Of a DNA stretch of 64,000 bases, positions 33,231 through 43,635 are shown piece after piece; the first letter of the stretch is position 1; every line of letters begins with the position of its first letter. A program made the position numbers and the translations under genes. The notes under the pieces were generated by a model that was given only the letters and a program-made list of their open reading frames with translations, searched no databases and was not told the DNA's origin. This DNA comes from Actinomycetospora straminea (GTDB taxonomy: Bacteria > Actinomycetota > Actinomycetes > Mycobacteriales > Pseudonocardiaceae): the NCBI RefSeq assembly GCF_028737255.1, contig NZ_JAQZAN010000001.1, positions 616,567 through 680,566 on the forward strand, read 5' to 3'.

Positions 33231-35006
33231 TCAGTCGTGCGGCTCCCCGGTGACGGCCTCGCGCACCGCGGCGGCGGTGCGCTCCGCCGACGCGCGGCGG
33301 GTGCCCCGGTCGATGCGCACCTCGACGACCCGCGTCCCCGGCCGGCCCGTGGGCGCGAGCAGGGCGGGGAGGTCGGTGGGCTCGGCGCGCCGGTGCGGCA
33401 CCCGGTGGGCGGCGCAGAGCGCGGCGAGGTCCGTGCCGTGCGGCGTGCCGAACACGCGCTCGAAGGCCGCCGTGTAGCGCGGCGCGCCCTGCTCGAGGGT
33501 GGTGAAGATCCCGCCGCCGTCGTCGTTCGCGACGACGACGACCAGCTCGCCGCGCGGCTCCTCGGGCCCCACGAGCAAGCCGTTGGTGTCGTGCAGGAAC
33601 GTCAGGTCGCCGAGCAGGGCGTACGTCGGACCGCGGTGCCCGAGCGCGACGCCGACCGCGAGCGAGACGGAGCCGTCGATGCCCGAGACACCGCGCGCGG
33701 AGTGCACGGTGACGTCCCTGCGCGGGGTCGCGGCGAGCGAGACGTCGCGGATCGGGGCGGACGCGCCGACCACGAGGTGCGCGCCGGACGGGAGCGCGGC
33801 GACCGTCGCCGCGGCCAGCGCCGGCCCGTCGCCGGGGATGCCGGGGTGCTCCGGCGCGGGCGCGCCGGTCGGGGTGCGGCCGAGCACGCCCACCGCGCGG
33901 TCGTCGGCGTCGGCCCAGGCGGCGGCGAAGGCGGCGTCGGGCTTCCAGTCGTCGGGGTCCGAGAGCGCGCCGACGGCGCTCACCGCGCCGGCGACGTCGG
34001 TCCAGCCCGGCCGGGGCCGCCCCCCGGTCGGGGCGACCGCGGGCACGGCGAGGACCTCGACACCGGGGTCGGCGAGCAGCCGGGACACGGCACGGTGCAG
34101 CGTCGGGCGGCCGAGGACGACGACCTGCTCGGGGCGCAGGTCGTCGCGCAGGCCGTCGAGCGCGGCGGGCAGCACCCACGTGCCGGCGTGCAGCGCGCGG
34201 CCGCCGTGCGGGTCCGTCCACAGCGGGGAGGTCGGCTCGGCGAGCACCGGGACGCCCTCGGGGAGGCGGGTGCCCGCGGGCACCGTGGCGCCCCCGAACC
34301 CGGCGACCACCAGCGTGCGCACCCCGGCGCGCAGCGGCAGCGGCGCGAGCGCGCACGACGGCGGCGCGGCGATCGTGCGCGTCCACGGCGCGCCGTCGGG
34401 GCGGCCCGCGAGCGCGGGGTCGGGCTCGCCGGGGGCTGGATCGTCGGGGTCGGCGGGGTCGAGCAAGGGCTCGCGCAGCGGGACGTCGAGCTGCACCGGG
34501 CCCGGGTCGCCGCCGGTGGTGCCGGCCGCGCGGTCGAGCGCGCGGGCCACGACGGCGCGCCACGTGCGAGCGGCGCCGGGGCGGTCCTCGGCGAGCGGCA
34601 TGACCACCGAGGCGCGCGCGGCGACGCCGAAGAGCCCGACCTGGTCGACGGTCTGGTTGGCGCCGCTGCCGACGAGCTCGACAGGCCGGTCGGCGCTGAC
34701 GACGAGCAGCCCCACCCCGGCGCGGGACGCCTCGAGCACCGCGGGGTGCAGGTTCGCCACGGCCGTGCCGGAGGTGACGACGACCGGCACGACCCGCCCG
34801 GTCACCGTGCCGAGGCCGACGGCGAGGAAGCCCGCGCCGCGCTCGTCGACGCGCACGTGCAGGCGCAGCCGGCCGTCGCGGTCGGCGGCGTCGAGGGCGA
34901 CGAGCAGCGGCGCGTTGCGCGAGCCGGGGCACGCGACGGCGTCGGTCACCCCGGCGCGGACCCACTCGTCGACGACCACGTGGGCCTGCGCCGTCGAGGG
35001 ATACAC
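33231..35006 (-). CDS. menD: 2-succinyl-5-enolpyruvyl-6-hydroxy-3-cyclohexene-1-carboxylate synthase
   Basis: ThDP-dependent enzyme of menaquinone synthesis that joins isochorismate and 2-oxoglutarate. 591 residues. CPGSRNAPL (26-34) and VDERGAGFLAVG with the ThDP-activating glutamate E55 are typical, as is SADRPVELVGSGANQTVDQ. The C-terminal ThDP/Mg motif is LLGDLTFLHDTNGLL. The GTG start gives VYPSTAQAHV; no strong ribosome site is visible. It lies 127 bases upstream of mrpA on the same strand and is divergent from the secreted-protein gene. Confidence 0.94.
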   Translation of the reverse strand: MYPSTAQAHVVVDEWVRAGVTDAVACPGSRNAPLLVALDAADRDGRLRLHVRVDERGAGFLAVGLGTVTGRVVPVVVTSGTAVANLHPAVLEASRAGVGLLVVSADRPVELVGSGANQTVDQVGLFGVAARASVVMPLAEDRPGAARTWRAVVARALDRAAGTTGGDPGPVQLDVPLREPLLDPADPDDPAPGEPDPALAGRPDGAPWTRTIAAPPSCALAPLPLRAGVRTLVVAGFGGATVPAGTRLPEGVPVLAEPTSPLWTDPHGGRALHAGTWVLPAALDGLRDDLRPEQVVVLGRPTLHRAVSRLLADPGVEVLAVPAVAPTGGRPRPGWTDVAGAVSAVGALSDPDDWKPDAAFAAAWADADDRAVGVLGRTPTGAPAPEHPGIPGDGPALAAATVAALPSGAHLVVGASAPIRDVSLAATPRRDVTVHSARGVSGIDGSVSLAVGVALGHRGPTYALLGDLTFLHDTNGLLVGPEEPRGELVVVVANDDGGGIFTTLEQGAPRYTAAFERVFGTPHGTDLAALCAAHRVPHRRAEPTDLPALLAPTGRPGTRVVEVRIDRGTRRASAERTAAAVREAVTGEPHD

Positions 35007-35233
35007 ACGTCCACGGTAATGACGCCCGGGCCGCCGCACCCGCTGACCGGCGGGTGATCCGCGTGCGCTCACCCACAGGAGCCCCGGGGGTCCCGCACGT
35101 CTGCCCCACGTACGCGCCGGCGTCGAGGCGGCGCGCCGGACGGGTGGCGAAACCCTCGACCGGGTGACACGCCATCGAGCGGATCTCCGTCGCGGTCGGC
35201 ACCCGGGCCCGCGACCGCGCCGTTCACTGCAGC

Positions 35234-36571
35234 GTGCGCACCGACACGACGCGACCCCAGGCCCCTGCCGGGCGCGTCGTCGGCGCCCCGCGGACGCGAC
35301 GGACGGGTCTCGTCGTGGCCGCCGGGGTCCTGACGACCGCCCTGACCCTCGCCACCGCGCTCGGCACGCCCGTCGCGCGGGCCGACCCCCCGCCGCCCCT
35401 CGGCGCCCCGGCGTCCCGGGACGACCTCCGGGCCGCCGACGAGGGCCCGCAGCGCTGGGCACCGCCGCTCGCCGGGATGACGACCGGTGTCGAGGTCGCC
35501 CAGGGCACCGCTCGCCTGAGCACCACCCGCGACGGCACCGAGACCGGCCCCGCGGCGCTGCGCGGCGCCCAGCGCCAGGGGCTGCTCGACCTCGGCGCGC
35601 ACCAGTTCGCCACCCCGGTCAACCGCGTCGACGCCCCGGTCCAGGGCGACGTGCCGGCCGGCTCCGAGGTCACCGTCGACGTCCGCGGCCAGGACGCCGA
35701 CGGCCAGTGGAGCGAGTGGATCCCGGTCGCGCCCGGGGCGCCCGCGATCCTCCCCGAGCCGACCCGCACCGTCGCCGCGCGCCTGGCGCTGCTCGCCCCG
35801 GCCGGTGTGCCCGGACCGGTGGTGCGCAGCCTCGAGGTGCTCGCCGACCAGGTGCCGACGGACCCGCGCGCCATCACCCCGCGGGCGAGCTACCGGGTGT
35901 TCGCCACCCGCGAGGGCCTCGTCGGCGGGACCACCGCCAACGGGCACCGGATCGTCGCGAACGACCAGTTCGTCGCGCTGCCCTCGCGCCGCGCCCTGTC
36001 GCCGAAGGGTCGCGGGGACTACAGCGTGCGGGTCTGCACCGACGCCGGGCGCTGCGCGACCGTGCCGGTCTGGGACGTCGGGCCGTGGAACACCAAGGAC
36101 GACTACTGGAACCCGCCCGCGCAGCGGGAGCAGTGGAAGGACCTCCCCCAGGGCCGCCCGCAGGCCCAGGCGGCGTACGAGAACAGGTACAACGGCGGGC
36201 GCGACGGGTTCGGGCGCCAGGTGAAGAACCCGGCGGGCATCGACCTCGCCGACGGCACGTTCTGGGGCCTCGGCCTCCGGACCAACGCCTTCGTCACGGT
36301 CGACTACCTGTGGACGGCGAAGTCCGCCGCCCTCGGGCGGGCCGTGACCAACGGCGCCGGCCCCGTGGTCGAGCGGGCCGGCGCGGACGCGGCGGCCGCG
36401 GACAGCGGCGTGGTCGGCGACGGCGCCCAGGTCGAGGTGCAGTGCCAGGTCGCGGGCAGCACGGTCGCGGGCACGCAGGGCACCAGCAACCTGTGGCTGC
36501 GCACCCGTCCCGACCGCTACGTGCCCGCCGCCTGGATCCAGGGCGCGCCGCCGGTGCCGCCCTGCGCGTAG
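35234..36571 (+). CDS. Secreted protein with C-terminal SH3-like region, function unknown
   Basis: 445-residue exported protein. A twin-arginine-like basic start (RTRRTGLVVAAGV) and a hydrophobic segment end at VARADP, a likely signal-peptidase site near residue 50. The next ~150 residues form a beta-rich domain (GSEVTVDVRGQDADGQWSEW). A central stretch YSVRVCTDAGRCATVPVWDV then GPWNTKDDYWNP and NPAGIDLADGTFWGLGL resembles secreted actinobacterial proteins of unknown role that I recognise by eye only. The end (QVECQ-like region to SNLWLRTRPDRYVPAAWI) looks like a bacterial SH3 domain, which suggests cell-wall binding. The gene sits between menD and menA. Confidence 0.75.
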   Translation: MRTDTTRPQAPAGRVVGAPRTRRTGLVVAAGVLTTALTLATALGTPVARADPPPPLGAPASRDDLRAADEGPQRWAPPLAGMTTGVEVAQGTARLSTTRDGTETGPAALRGAQRQGLLDLGAHQFATPVNRVDAPVQGDVPAGSEVTVDVRGQDADGQWSEWIPVAPGAPAILPEPTRTVAARLALLAPAGVPGPVVRSLEVLADQVPTDPRAITPRASYRVFATREGLVGGTTANGHRIVANDQFVALPSRRALSPKGRGDYSVRVCTDAGRCATVPVWDVGPWNTKDDYWNPPAQREQWKDLPQGRPQAQAAYENRYNGGRDGFGRQVKNPAGIDLADGTFWGLGLRTNAFVTVDYLWTAKSAALGRAVTNGAGPVVERAGADAAAADSGVVGDGAQVEVQCQVAGSTVAGTQGTSNLWLRTRPDRYVPAAWIQGAPPVPPCA

Positions 36572-36608
36572 CTGACCCGACCAGCGAGGGCCAGTAAGGT
36601 CGCCCGAC

Positions 36609-37481
36609 GTGGCGACCGTCGCGGAATGGGTGGAGGGGGCCCGGCCGCGCACGCTGCCCACGGCGATCGCGCCGGTGCTCGCGGGGACCGGGGCGGCGGC
36701 CGGTGTGGCCGGGTTCGACCCGCTGGCCGCGGTGCTCGCGCTGATCGTCTCGGTGGCGCTCGTCATCGGCGTGAACTACGCCAACGACTACTCCGACGGC
36801 GTGCGCGGCACCGACGACGACCGCGTGGGCCCGCTGCGCCTCGTCGGCTCCGGGGCGGCCCAGCCCTACAAGGTCAAGCGCGCCGCCTTCACCTGCTTCG
36901 GGATCGGCGCGGTCGCCGGCGTCGTGCTCTCGCTCTACAGCGGGCACTGGTGGCTCATCGTCGTCGGCGCCGTGTGCCTGCTCGGCGCGTGGTTCTACAC
37001 CGGCGGTTCCCGGCCCTACGGCTACCGCGGGCTCGGCGAGGTCGCGGTGTTCGTGTTCTTCGGGCCGGTCGCGGTGCTCGGCACCGAGTTCGTCCAGACC
37101 GGGCGGGCCAGCGGGCTCGGGATCGGCGCGTCGGTCGGCGTCGGCCTGCTCGCCTGCGCGGTGCTCGTCGCCAACAACCTGCGCGACATCGGCTCGGACG
37201 TCGACACCGGCAAGCGCACGCTCGCGGTGGTCCTCGGCGACCGCGACACCCGCGTGCTCTACGCCGCGCTCGTCGTGGTGCCGCTGGGCATGACCCTGGT
37301 GCTCAGCCTGCGCGCCTGGGGCGCGCTCGCCGGGCTCCTGGCGCTGATCCTGCTGGGGCCCGCCCTGCGCCGCGTCCTGGCGGGCTCGACGGGCCCCCAG
37401 CTGATCCCGGTGCTGCGCGACACCGCCCTCGGCCTGCTCGTGTGGTCCGCGGCCACCGCCCTGGGGCTGGCGCTGACCTGA
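36609..37481 (+). CDS. menA: 1,4-dihydroxy-2-naphthoate polyprenyltransferase
   Basis: UbiA-family membrane prenyltransferase (290 residues, about nine helices) that attaches the polyprenyl tail to DHNA to give demethylmenaquinone. The first Asp-rich motif is NYANDYSDGVRGTD (about residues 56-69) and the second is NNLRDIGSDVDTGKRT. GTG start at 36609, 37 bases after the preceding gene, so the two are probably co-transcribed. It supplies the substrate of MenG and uses the product of the polyprenyl synthase encoded upstream in the window. Confidence 0.95.
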   Translation: MATVAEWVEGARPRTLPTAIAPVLAGTGAAAGVAGFDPLAAVLALIVSVALVIGVNYANDYSDGVRGTDDDRVGPLRLVGSGAAQPYKVKRAAFTCFGIGAVAGVVLSLYSGHWWLIVVGAVCLLGAWFYTGGSRPYGYRGLGEVAVFVFFGPVAVLGTEFVQTGRASGLGIGASVGVGLLACAVLVANNLRDIGSDVDTGKRTLAVVLGDRDTRVLYAALVVVPLGMTLVLSLRAWGALAGLLALILLGPALRRVLAGSTGPQLIPVLRDTALGLLVWSAATALGLALT

Positions 37482-37491
37482 GCCCCGCCGC

Positions 37492-37818
37492 GACGAGCCG
37501 GCGGGGTGCTCTCCAGAACGATCTCTCGGGAGTGTCACCGCGGCACCGCGCCGGCGACACCCTCGAGAGATCGGGATGGAGAGCTGCGCGCGGACACCTC
37601 TGCGCCCGGGCTGCCGCGAGGGGCACGTTCCGCATGATCGAACGGCTGTCGGGGCTGCCGAACGTGCCCCTCGGCGCTACGGGCCGGCGGGGTGCTCTCC
37701 AGAACGATCTCCCGGGAGTGTCACCGCGGCACCCCGGCTCCCCCGAGGGGCACGTTGCGCATGATCGAACGGCCCCTGGAGCTGCCGAACGTGCCCCTCG
37801 ACACGAGACGAGCCGGCG
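37492..37818. repeat. Duplicated hairpin repeat array between convergent genes
   Basis: The 343-base space after menA is filled by two tandem copies of a composite repeat. Element A (37497-37547 and 37683-37733) is 51 bp with one mismatch. Element B (37617-37673 and 37744-37800) is 57 bp; each B is a hairpin with 13-14-bp perfect arms (CGAGGGGCACGTT and AACGTGCCCCTCG). In the first copy A is also the left arm of a 28-bp imperfect hairpin (37509-37536 with 37556-37583). The 12-mer GACGAGCCGGCG brackets the array at 37492-37503 and 37807-37818. It lies between the 3' ends of menA and the DUF4229 gene, so it probably terminates both. Confidence 0.85.
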
Positions 37819-37824
37819 AACCCT

Positions 37825-38256
37825 CTACTCCCGCCCCTCCGGGTCCAGGTCCCCCCGGAGCTCGGCGCGCAGCCGGTCGCGGCGCTCGCGGCGGGAGGCG
37901 GTGGCGGCGTCGACCTCGGCGGCGAGGCGGGTGCGCAGGCCCCGGAACAGGAACAACGACAGCGGCAGGGCCACGACGAACGCGATGAGCAGCGCCACGA
38001 GCAGCGGCAGGCCCACCGCCACGAGGACGCCGGCGAGGACCGCCACGACCAGGAGGCGCGCGCCCACGTAGAGGACGATCGCCAGGGCCACGCTGCCGGT
38101 GGTGCCGGCGGCGGGCGGCGGCGTGGCGCCGGAGGTCGGGCCGGGGACGGGGGCCGAGGACGCGGAGGGTTCGGAGGGCGCCGGGGGCCCGGACGGCTCG
38201 TGCTCGCTGCTCACGGCGCCGGCGGCCTCGGTGGACCGGGGTTCCTGGGAGCTCAC
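37825..38256 (-). CDS. DUF4229 small membrane protein
   Basis: 143-residue protein with a disordered Ser/Pro/Glu-rich N-terminus, two hydrophobic helices (ALAIVLYVGARLLVVAVLAG and PLLVALLIAFVVALPLSLFL) and a basic/acidic C-terminal helix (ASRRERRDRLRAELRGDLDP). This is the pattern of the actinobacterial DUF4229 family, function unknown, which is commonly found near menA. The GTG start (VSSQEPRSTE) is a choice; VSSEHEPSG is an alternative. Divergent from bldC. Confidence 0.75.
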   Translation of the reverse strand: MSSQEPRSTEAAGAVSSEHEPSGPPAPSEPSASSAPVPGPTSGATPPPAAGTTGSVALAIVLYVGARLLVVAVLAGVLVAVGLPLLVALLIAFVVALPLSLFLFRGLRTRLAAEVDAATASRRERRDRLRAELRGDLDPEGRE

Positions 38257-38317
38257 ACCACCAGGGTAGGCAGGTCCGCGCGACGCGCACGGGGAGACCA
38301 CGACCCACGGAAGGTGT

Positions 38318-38370
38318 CCCTTTTCGCCCTTTATGGTCCCTTTACCTGGATACAAGCGTTCGAGTACGTA
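38318..38370. promoter_or_regulatory. AT-rich control region between DUF4229 gene and bldC
   Basis: An island of low GC upstream of bldC contains three direct CCCTTT repeats (starting 38318, 38327 and 38338; 9 and 11 bases apart, about one helical turn), then TTTACC (38341-38346) and TACGTA (38365-38370) 18 bases apart, a loose -35/-10 candidate. It lies 108 bases before the bldC ATG. On the other strand the repeats read AAAGGG. Promoter assignment is tentative. Confidence 0.4.
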
Positions 38371-38477
38371 CGGGGTCCGGTGTCACGATTCGCTCTGTTA
38401 CGTCCGCTCCGCCCCGGCCCGGCACTTCGGGCCCCGGCGGCGCGGGCACGGTGAAGCGATAGGGAAGGTGGAGTGAC

Positions 38478-38681
38478 ATGACCATCGCTCACGACGCCAG
38501 CGAACGGCTCATGACCCCGGGCGAGGTCGCGGCGATGTTCCGCGTCGACCCCAAGACCGTCACCCGGTGGGCCTCCGCCGGCCGCATCGGCTCCATCCGC
38601 ACCCCGGGCGGCCACCGCCGCTTCCGCGAGTCCGAGGTCCGCACGCTGCTCGACGGACTCACCAGCGAGGCACGGCCCTAG
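38478..38681 (+). CDS. bldC: BldC, small MerR-like developmental transcription factor
   Basis: 67-residue protein consisting of a single winged-helix DNA-binding domain of the MerR/excisionase type. LMTPGEVAAMFRVDPKTVTR (11-30) is the helix-turn-helix and GGHRRFRESEVRTLL (44-58) the wing and following helix, almost identical in pattern to Streptomyces BldC. BldC binds direct repeats cooperatively and delays differentiation in Streptomyces; homologues also occur in non-sporulating actinobacteria. A strong ribosome site (GGTGGAG) lies four to five bases before the ATG. Confidence 0.95.
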   Translation: MTIAHDASERLMTPGEVAAMFRVDPKTVTRWASAGRIGSIRTPGGHRRFRESEVRTLLDGLTSEARP

Positions 38682-38944
38682 CACCACGAGGACCGCTCGA
38701 CGACGCGGGGCGACCGGCGGCCGTGGTGCCGCCGGCCGCGCCCGTCGCTCCCCCGCCCGGCGCGCTGCGCCGTCCGGGGAACCCGTGCGCACCACCCGTC
38801 CCGCTCACCCCGAGCACCCGACCGTCACCCGACGGCTACCTCCCGCACGCCACGCGGACTCCCGGCGCGACCGGTAGCGTGGTGGACGACCGGCCCGCGG
38901 AGCCGTCCGCGAGCCGGAGACGTCGAGATGCTGGAGGCGTCCGA

Positions 38945-39196
38945 GTGATCCCGTTCCTCGTGGCCGTGCTGGTCCTGGTCGTCGTGGGGACGTTGCTGTG
39001 GAAGGTGATGGCCGCCCAGGCGGCGCAGGCCGGAAGCGACGGCGGACCCGGTGGCATGGTCGAGGACGCGCCGACGGGTCCGACCCGTCAGGCCCCGCGG
39101 CGCCCGCAGCGGCGGTCCGTCGCCCCGGACGACGACCCGGAGTTCCTCCGGTCGCTCGACGAGAAGATCCAGCGCGAGGACCCGCCCTCCAGCTGA
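38945..39196 (+). CDS. Small single-pass membrane protein, function unknown
   Basis: 83 residues: one N-terminal helix (IPFLVAVLVLVVVGTLLWKV) with a hydrophilic, Pro/Arg/Asp-rich remainder ending in DPEFLRSLDEKIQREDPPSS. The GTG start has GGAGG eight bases upstream. The topology suggests a membrane anchor with a short cytoplasmic tail. Codon use is normal for the window and a strong terminator follows, which supports a real gene. The 263 bases between it and bldC show only GC-rich sequence. Confidence 0.65.
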   Translation: MIPFLVAVLVLVVVGTLLWKVMAAQAAQAGSDGGPGGMVEDAPTGPTRQAPRRPQRRSVAPDDDPEFLRSLDEKIQREDPPSS

Positions 39197-39211
39197 GACC
39201 CCCGTGCGCAC

Positions 39212-39251
39212 CGACGAGGGGCGCCCCGGAGGACCGGGGCGCCCCTCGTCG
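39212..39251. terminator. Strong bidirectional hairpin terminator
   Basis: A perfect 18-bp inverted repeat with a 4-base loop (AGGA): arms 39212-39229 and 39234-39251, core GAGGGGCGCCCCGG. It lies between the small membrane protein gene and the MinD-like gene, whose 3' ends face each other. Confidence 0.9.
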
Positions 39252-39258
39252 TCCGTGC

Positions 39259-40734
39259 TCAGCGCGGCAGGACGGGGCGGCGCACCCGTGACCCGGCGCG
39301 GCCGAAGTCGTCGGCGACGGTCGCGGCGAGCTCGAGCAGGGCCGCGCGGGTGCGGGAGGCGAGCTTGTCCAGCTCGATCTCCGCGCCCTCCTCCAGGTGC
39401 GGGTCGAAGGGCAGGCGCACCACGGCGCGGCAGCGGGCCGCGAAGTGGTCGGACACGCGGTCGAGGTCGACGTTGCCCGACGACCGGCGCACGTAGTTGA
39501 TGACGGCCACCGAGCGGGACACGAGGTCGCGGTAGCCGTGGGCGTCGAGCCAGTCGAGGGTCGCCGACGCGCTGCGGGCACCGTCGATCGAGGCCGACGA
39601 GACGATGAGCAGGGAGTCGGCGACGTCGAGGACGCCCTTCATCGCCGAGTGCATGAGACCGGTGCCGCAGTCGGTGAGCACGACGTTGTAGAAGTGCTCG
39701 AGCAACGTCACCGTGCGCCGGTAGTCGACCTCGCTGAACGCCTCGGACACCGCCGGGTCCTGCTCGCTGGCGAGGATCTCCAGCCGCGACGGGCCCTGCG
39801 AGGTGTAGGCGCGCACGTCGGAGTACCGCCGCACCCGGTCGGCGTCGCGCAGCAGGTGGCGCACCGTCGCCGTGGTCTCGAGCGGGATCTTCTGGCTCAG
39901 CGTGCCGCGGTCGGGGTTCGCGTCGACGGCGATGACGCGGTCGCCGCGCAGGGACGCGAACGTCGAGCCGAGCGTGGTGGTCATCGTCGTCTTGCCGACG
40001 CCGCCCTTGAGGCTCAGCATCGCGATCTTGTAGCAGCCGTGGAGCGGCTGGTTGACCCGCGCGATCAGCTCCCGGCGCTCCGCATCGCCCTGGCTTTCGC
40101 CGGGGTTGACCAGCCCGCCCGTGCCGACGAAGAGCGCGCGCCGCCACCCCGTCTGCGGCGGGCGCTTGCTGGGGCGCAGCAGCTGGGCCGACGACAGGTC
40201 GTACGGCCCGCCGTTGGGACCGCCGGCGGGCGCCGAGGCGCCGCGACCGGGTGTCGTGAAGCGGCCGGCGACCGGTGCGCGGTCGCTGGGCGGGCCGGCG
40301 ACGCGGCCGGTCGGGCCGGCGCCGCCGCGCGGGTCGAACCCCGGGTGCCGCGGCTGGGGGGCGTCACCCCGGGCGGCCTCGGCGGTGTCGACGCGGCGCG
40401 TGGTCTCGGGCGAGTCCGGCGGGGCCGCCACCCCGGGCGCCTCCCCCGCCGGCCCGGACGGGCCTGACTGCCCGGACGGCGGGCCGGACGAGGCCCCGGA
40501 CGGCACCCCGGACGACGCTCCGGACGCCGGGGCGCCGGGATCGGTCGGCGCGCTCGCGACGGGCTCCGCACCGGGGGCACCCCCCGACACCCCGGACGCG
40601 CTCGACGCCGAGGCGCTCGACGAGCCTGCGCCGGCCGTGCCCGCGGCCTCGGACGGGGAGGCCCCGGCCGCCGGGTCGCGGGGCCGGCCGCCCTCGCGCT
40701 CGGCGCCGGCGTCGTCCCTGGGTTCCATCGCCAC
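39259..40734 (-). CDS. MinD/ParA-family ATPase with long disordered N-terminus (EspI-like)
   Basis: 491 residues. The first ~190 are low-complexity Ala/Pro/Ser/Gly. A linker PPQTGWRRALFVGTGGLVN then leads to a deviant Walker A, LKGGVGKTTMTTTLG (K at 243 and 249), the Walker A' region VIAVDANPDRGTLSQ, and VVLTDCGTGLMHSAMKGVLD. This arrangement resembles EspI-type ATPases linked to type VII secretion and related actinobacterial MinD-like proteins; no ESX genes are in the window. In M. tuberculosis a MinD-like gene is, as I recall, next to the cytochrome c maturation genes, as here. GTG at 40734 or ATG at 40728 could start it; GGGAGG lies upstream. Confidence 0.85.
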   Translation of the reverse strand: MAMEPRDDAGAEREGGRPRDPAAGASPSEAAGTAGAGSSSASASSASGVSGGAPGAEPVASAPTDPGAPASGASSGVPSGASSGPPSGQSGPSGPAGEAPGVAAPPDSPETTRRVDTAEAARGDAPQPRHPGFDPRGGAGPTGRVAGPPSDRAPVAGRFTTPGRGASAPAGGPNGGPYDLSSAQLLRPSKRPPQTGWRRALFVGTGGLVNPGESQGDAERRELIARVNQPLHGCYKIAMLSLKGGVGKTTMTTTLGSTFASLRGDRVIAVDANPDRGTLSQKIPLETTATVRHLLRDADRVRRYSDVRAYTSQGPSRLEILASEQDPAVSEAFSEVDYRRTVTLLEHFYNVVLTDCGTGLMHSAMKGVLDVADSLLIVSSASIDGARSASATLDWLDAHGYRDLVSRSVAVINYVRRSSGNVDLDRVSDHFAARCRAVVRLPFDPHLEEGAEIELDKLASRTRAALLELAATVADDFGRAGSRVRRPVLPR

Positions 40735-40833
40735 GGTCCTCCCTCGTCGCGTGCGCGCCGCACCGTATCCCGTCGGGGAGATCCGAACGACCGGAACGGC
40801 GCAGCCGGGGGTCCGCCGCGTGGCCCCTCCGGT

Positions 40834-41884
40834 TCAGCCGACCCCGGCGTAGGAGTGCAGGCCGGTGACGACGAGGTTGACGAAGAAGAGGTTGAACACC
40901 ATGACCGCGAAGCCGACCACGTTGATCACGGCCGCGCGGCGCCCGCGCCAGCCGGCCGTCGACCGGGCGTGCAGGTAGCAGGCGTAGACGATCCAGGCGA
41001 TGAACGCCGTCGTCTCCTTGGGGTCCCAGCCCCAGTAGCGGCCCCACGCCGCCTCGGCCCAGATCGCCCCGGTGATCACCGCGAACGTCCAGATCGGGAA
41101 GGCGATCGCGGTGGCGCGGTAGGCGACGCGGTCGAGCACGTCGGCCGAGGGCAGGCGGGAGGTCCAGGCGAAGCGCCCGCTCGACTCGTGGGCCGCGCGC
41201 AGCAGGTAGAGGCAGCTGGCGACGCCGGCGAGCAGCAGGATGCCCGAGGCGATGACGGCCGCGGACACGTGCACCACGAGCCAGTACGAGCGCAGCGCGG
41301 GCACCACGGGCGCGGTCTGGGTGTAGAGCACCGTGCCGGCGAGGAACATCAGGATGATCACCGGCAGCAGCACGAACGCGCCGAGGCGGCGCAGCTCGGG
41401 CCGGCGGCGCAGCACCACGAGCCAGGCGCCCACCGCGACCAGCGAGATGGCCGCGGTGAACTCGTACATGTTGCCCCAGGGCACGCGCTGGGCGGCGAAC
41501 CCGCGCACGACGAGCATCGCGAGGTGCAGGGCGAAGCCCAGGACGGTCAGCGAGACCCCGGTGCGCCCGAAGCGCTCGGCGCGGCTGCGGGGCGGGCGGG
41601 TCGGGGGCTCGGCGTCGCGGGCGTCCCGCTCGTCGAGGTCGGCGGCCAGCGCGGCACCCTCGGCCGAGAGGCCCTCGCCGGAGCGCCCCTCGGAGGAGAG
41701 GCCCTCCCCGGACCGGGCGGACGCGGCGGTGGCCCCGGCCGCCACCGGTACCCGGCTCACGCTCTCCTCCTCGGTGCCCGTGCGCCGCAGCAGCGCGTGC
41801 TCGACGGCGTGCAGGATCATCGCGAGCACGTAGATCGCGAGCGCGGAGCCGAACAGCAGGTCACCGAACTGGCCCAGCTGGGCG

Positions 41885-41895
<11 letters not shown>
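40834..41895 (-). CDS. ccsB: System II cytochrome c synthase subunit CcsB/CcsA (ResC)
   Basis: Membrane haem-handling protein of the Ccs (system II) cytochrome c maturation pathway, 353 residues. The C-terminal half carries the tryptophan-rich WGRYWGWDPKETTAF haem motif with flanking helices (SYWLVVHVSAAVIASG, TWTFAVITGAIWAE). A hydrophilic insertion after the first helix contains a repeated SGEGL(S)xEG pattern encoded by a 30-base-period duplication (41661-41712). It works with ResB to move haem outward and attach it to apocytochromes. Overlaps the resB 3' end by 11 bases. Confidence 0.93.
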
Positions 41896-43630
<1,735 letters not shown>

Positions 43631-43635
43631 CAGGC

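Noticed and set aside
37492..37818. Repeat array as a small protein-coding gene
   Set aside because: Open frames across it are explained by GC content; the inverted-repeat structure and lack of a start with ribosome site favour a non-coding element. The hairpins also lack spacer regularity needed for CRISPR.
38682..38944. Possible RNA gene between bldC and the small membrane protein
   Set aside because: No cloverleaf or conserved small-RNA pattern was found, and short inverted repeats such as CGGCGGCC/GGCCGCCG are expected at this GC content.
41661..41712. Near-duplicate 22-mers in ccsB as a mobile footprint
   Set aside because: The 30-base period is in frame and encodes a low-complexity insertion; slippage is a simpler explanation than a mobile element.
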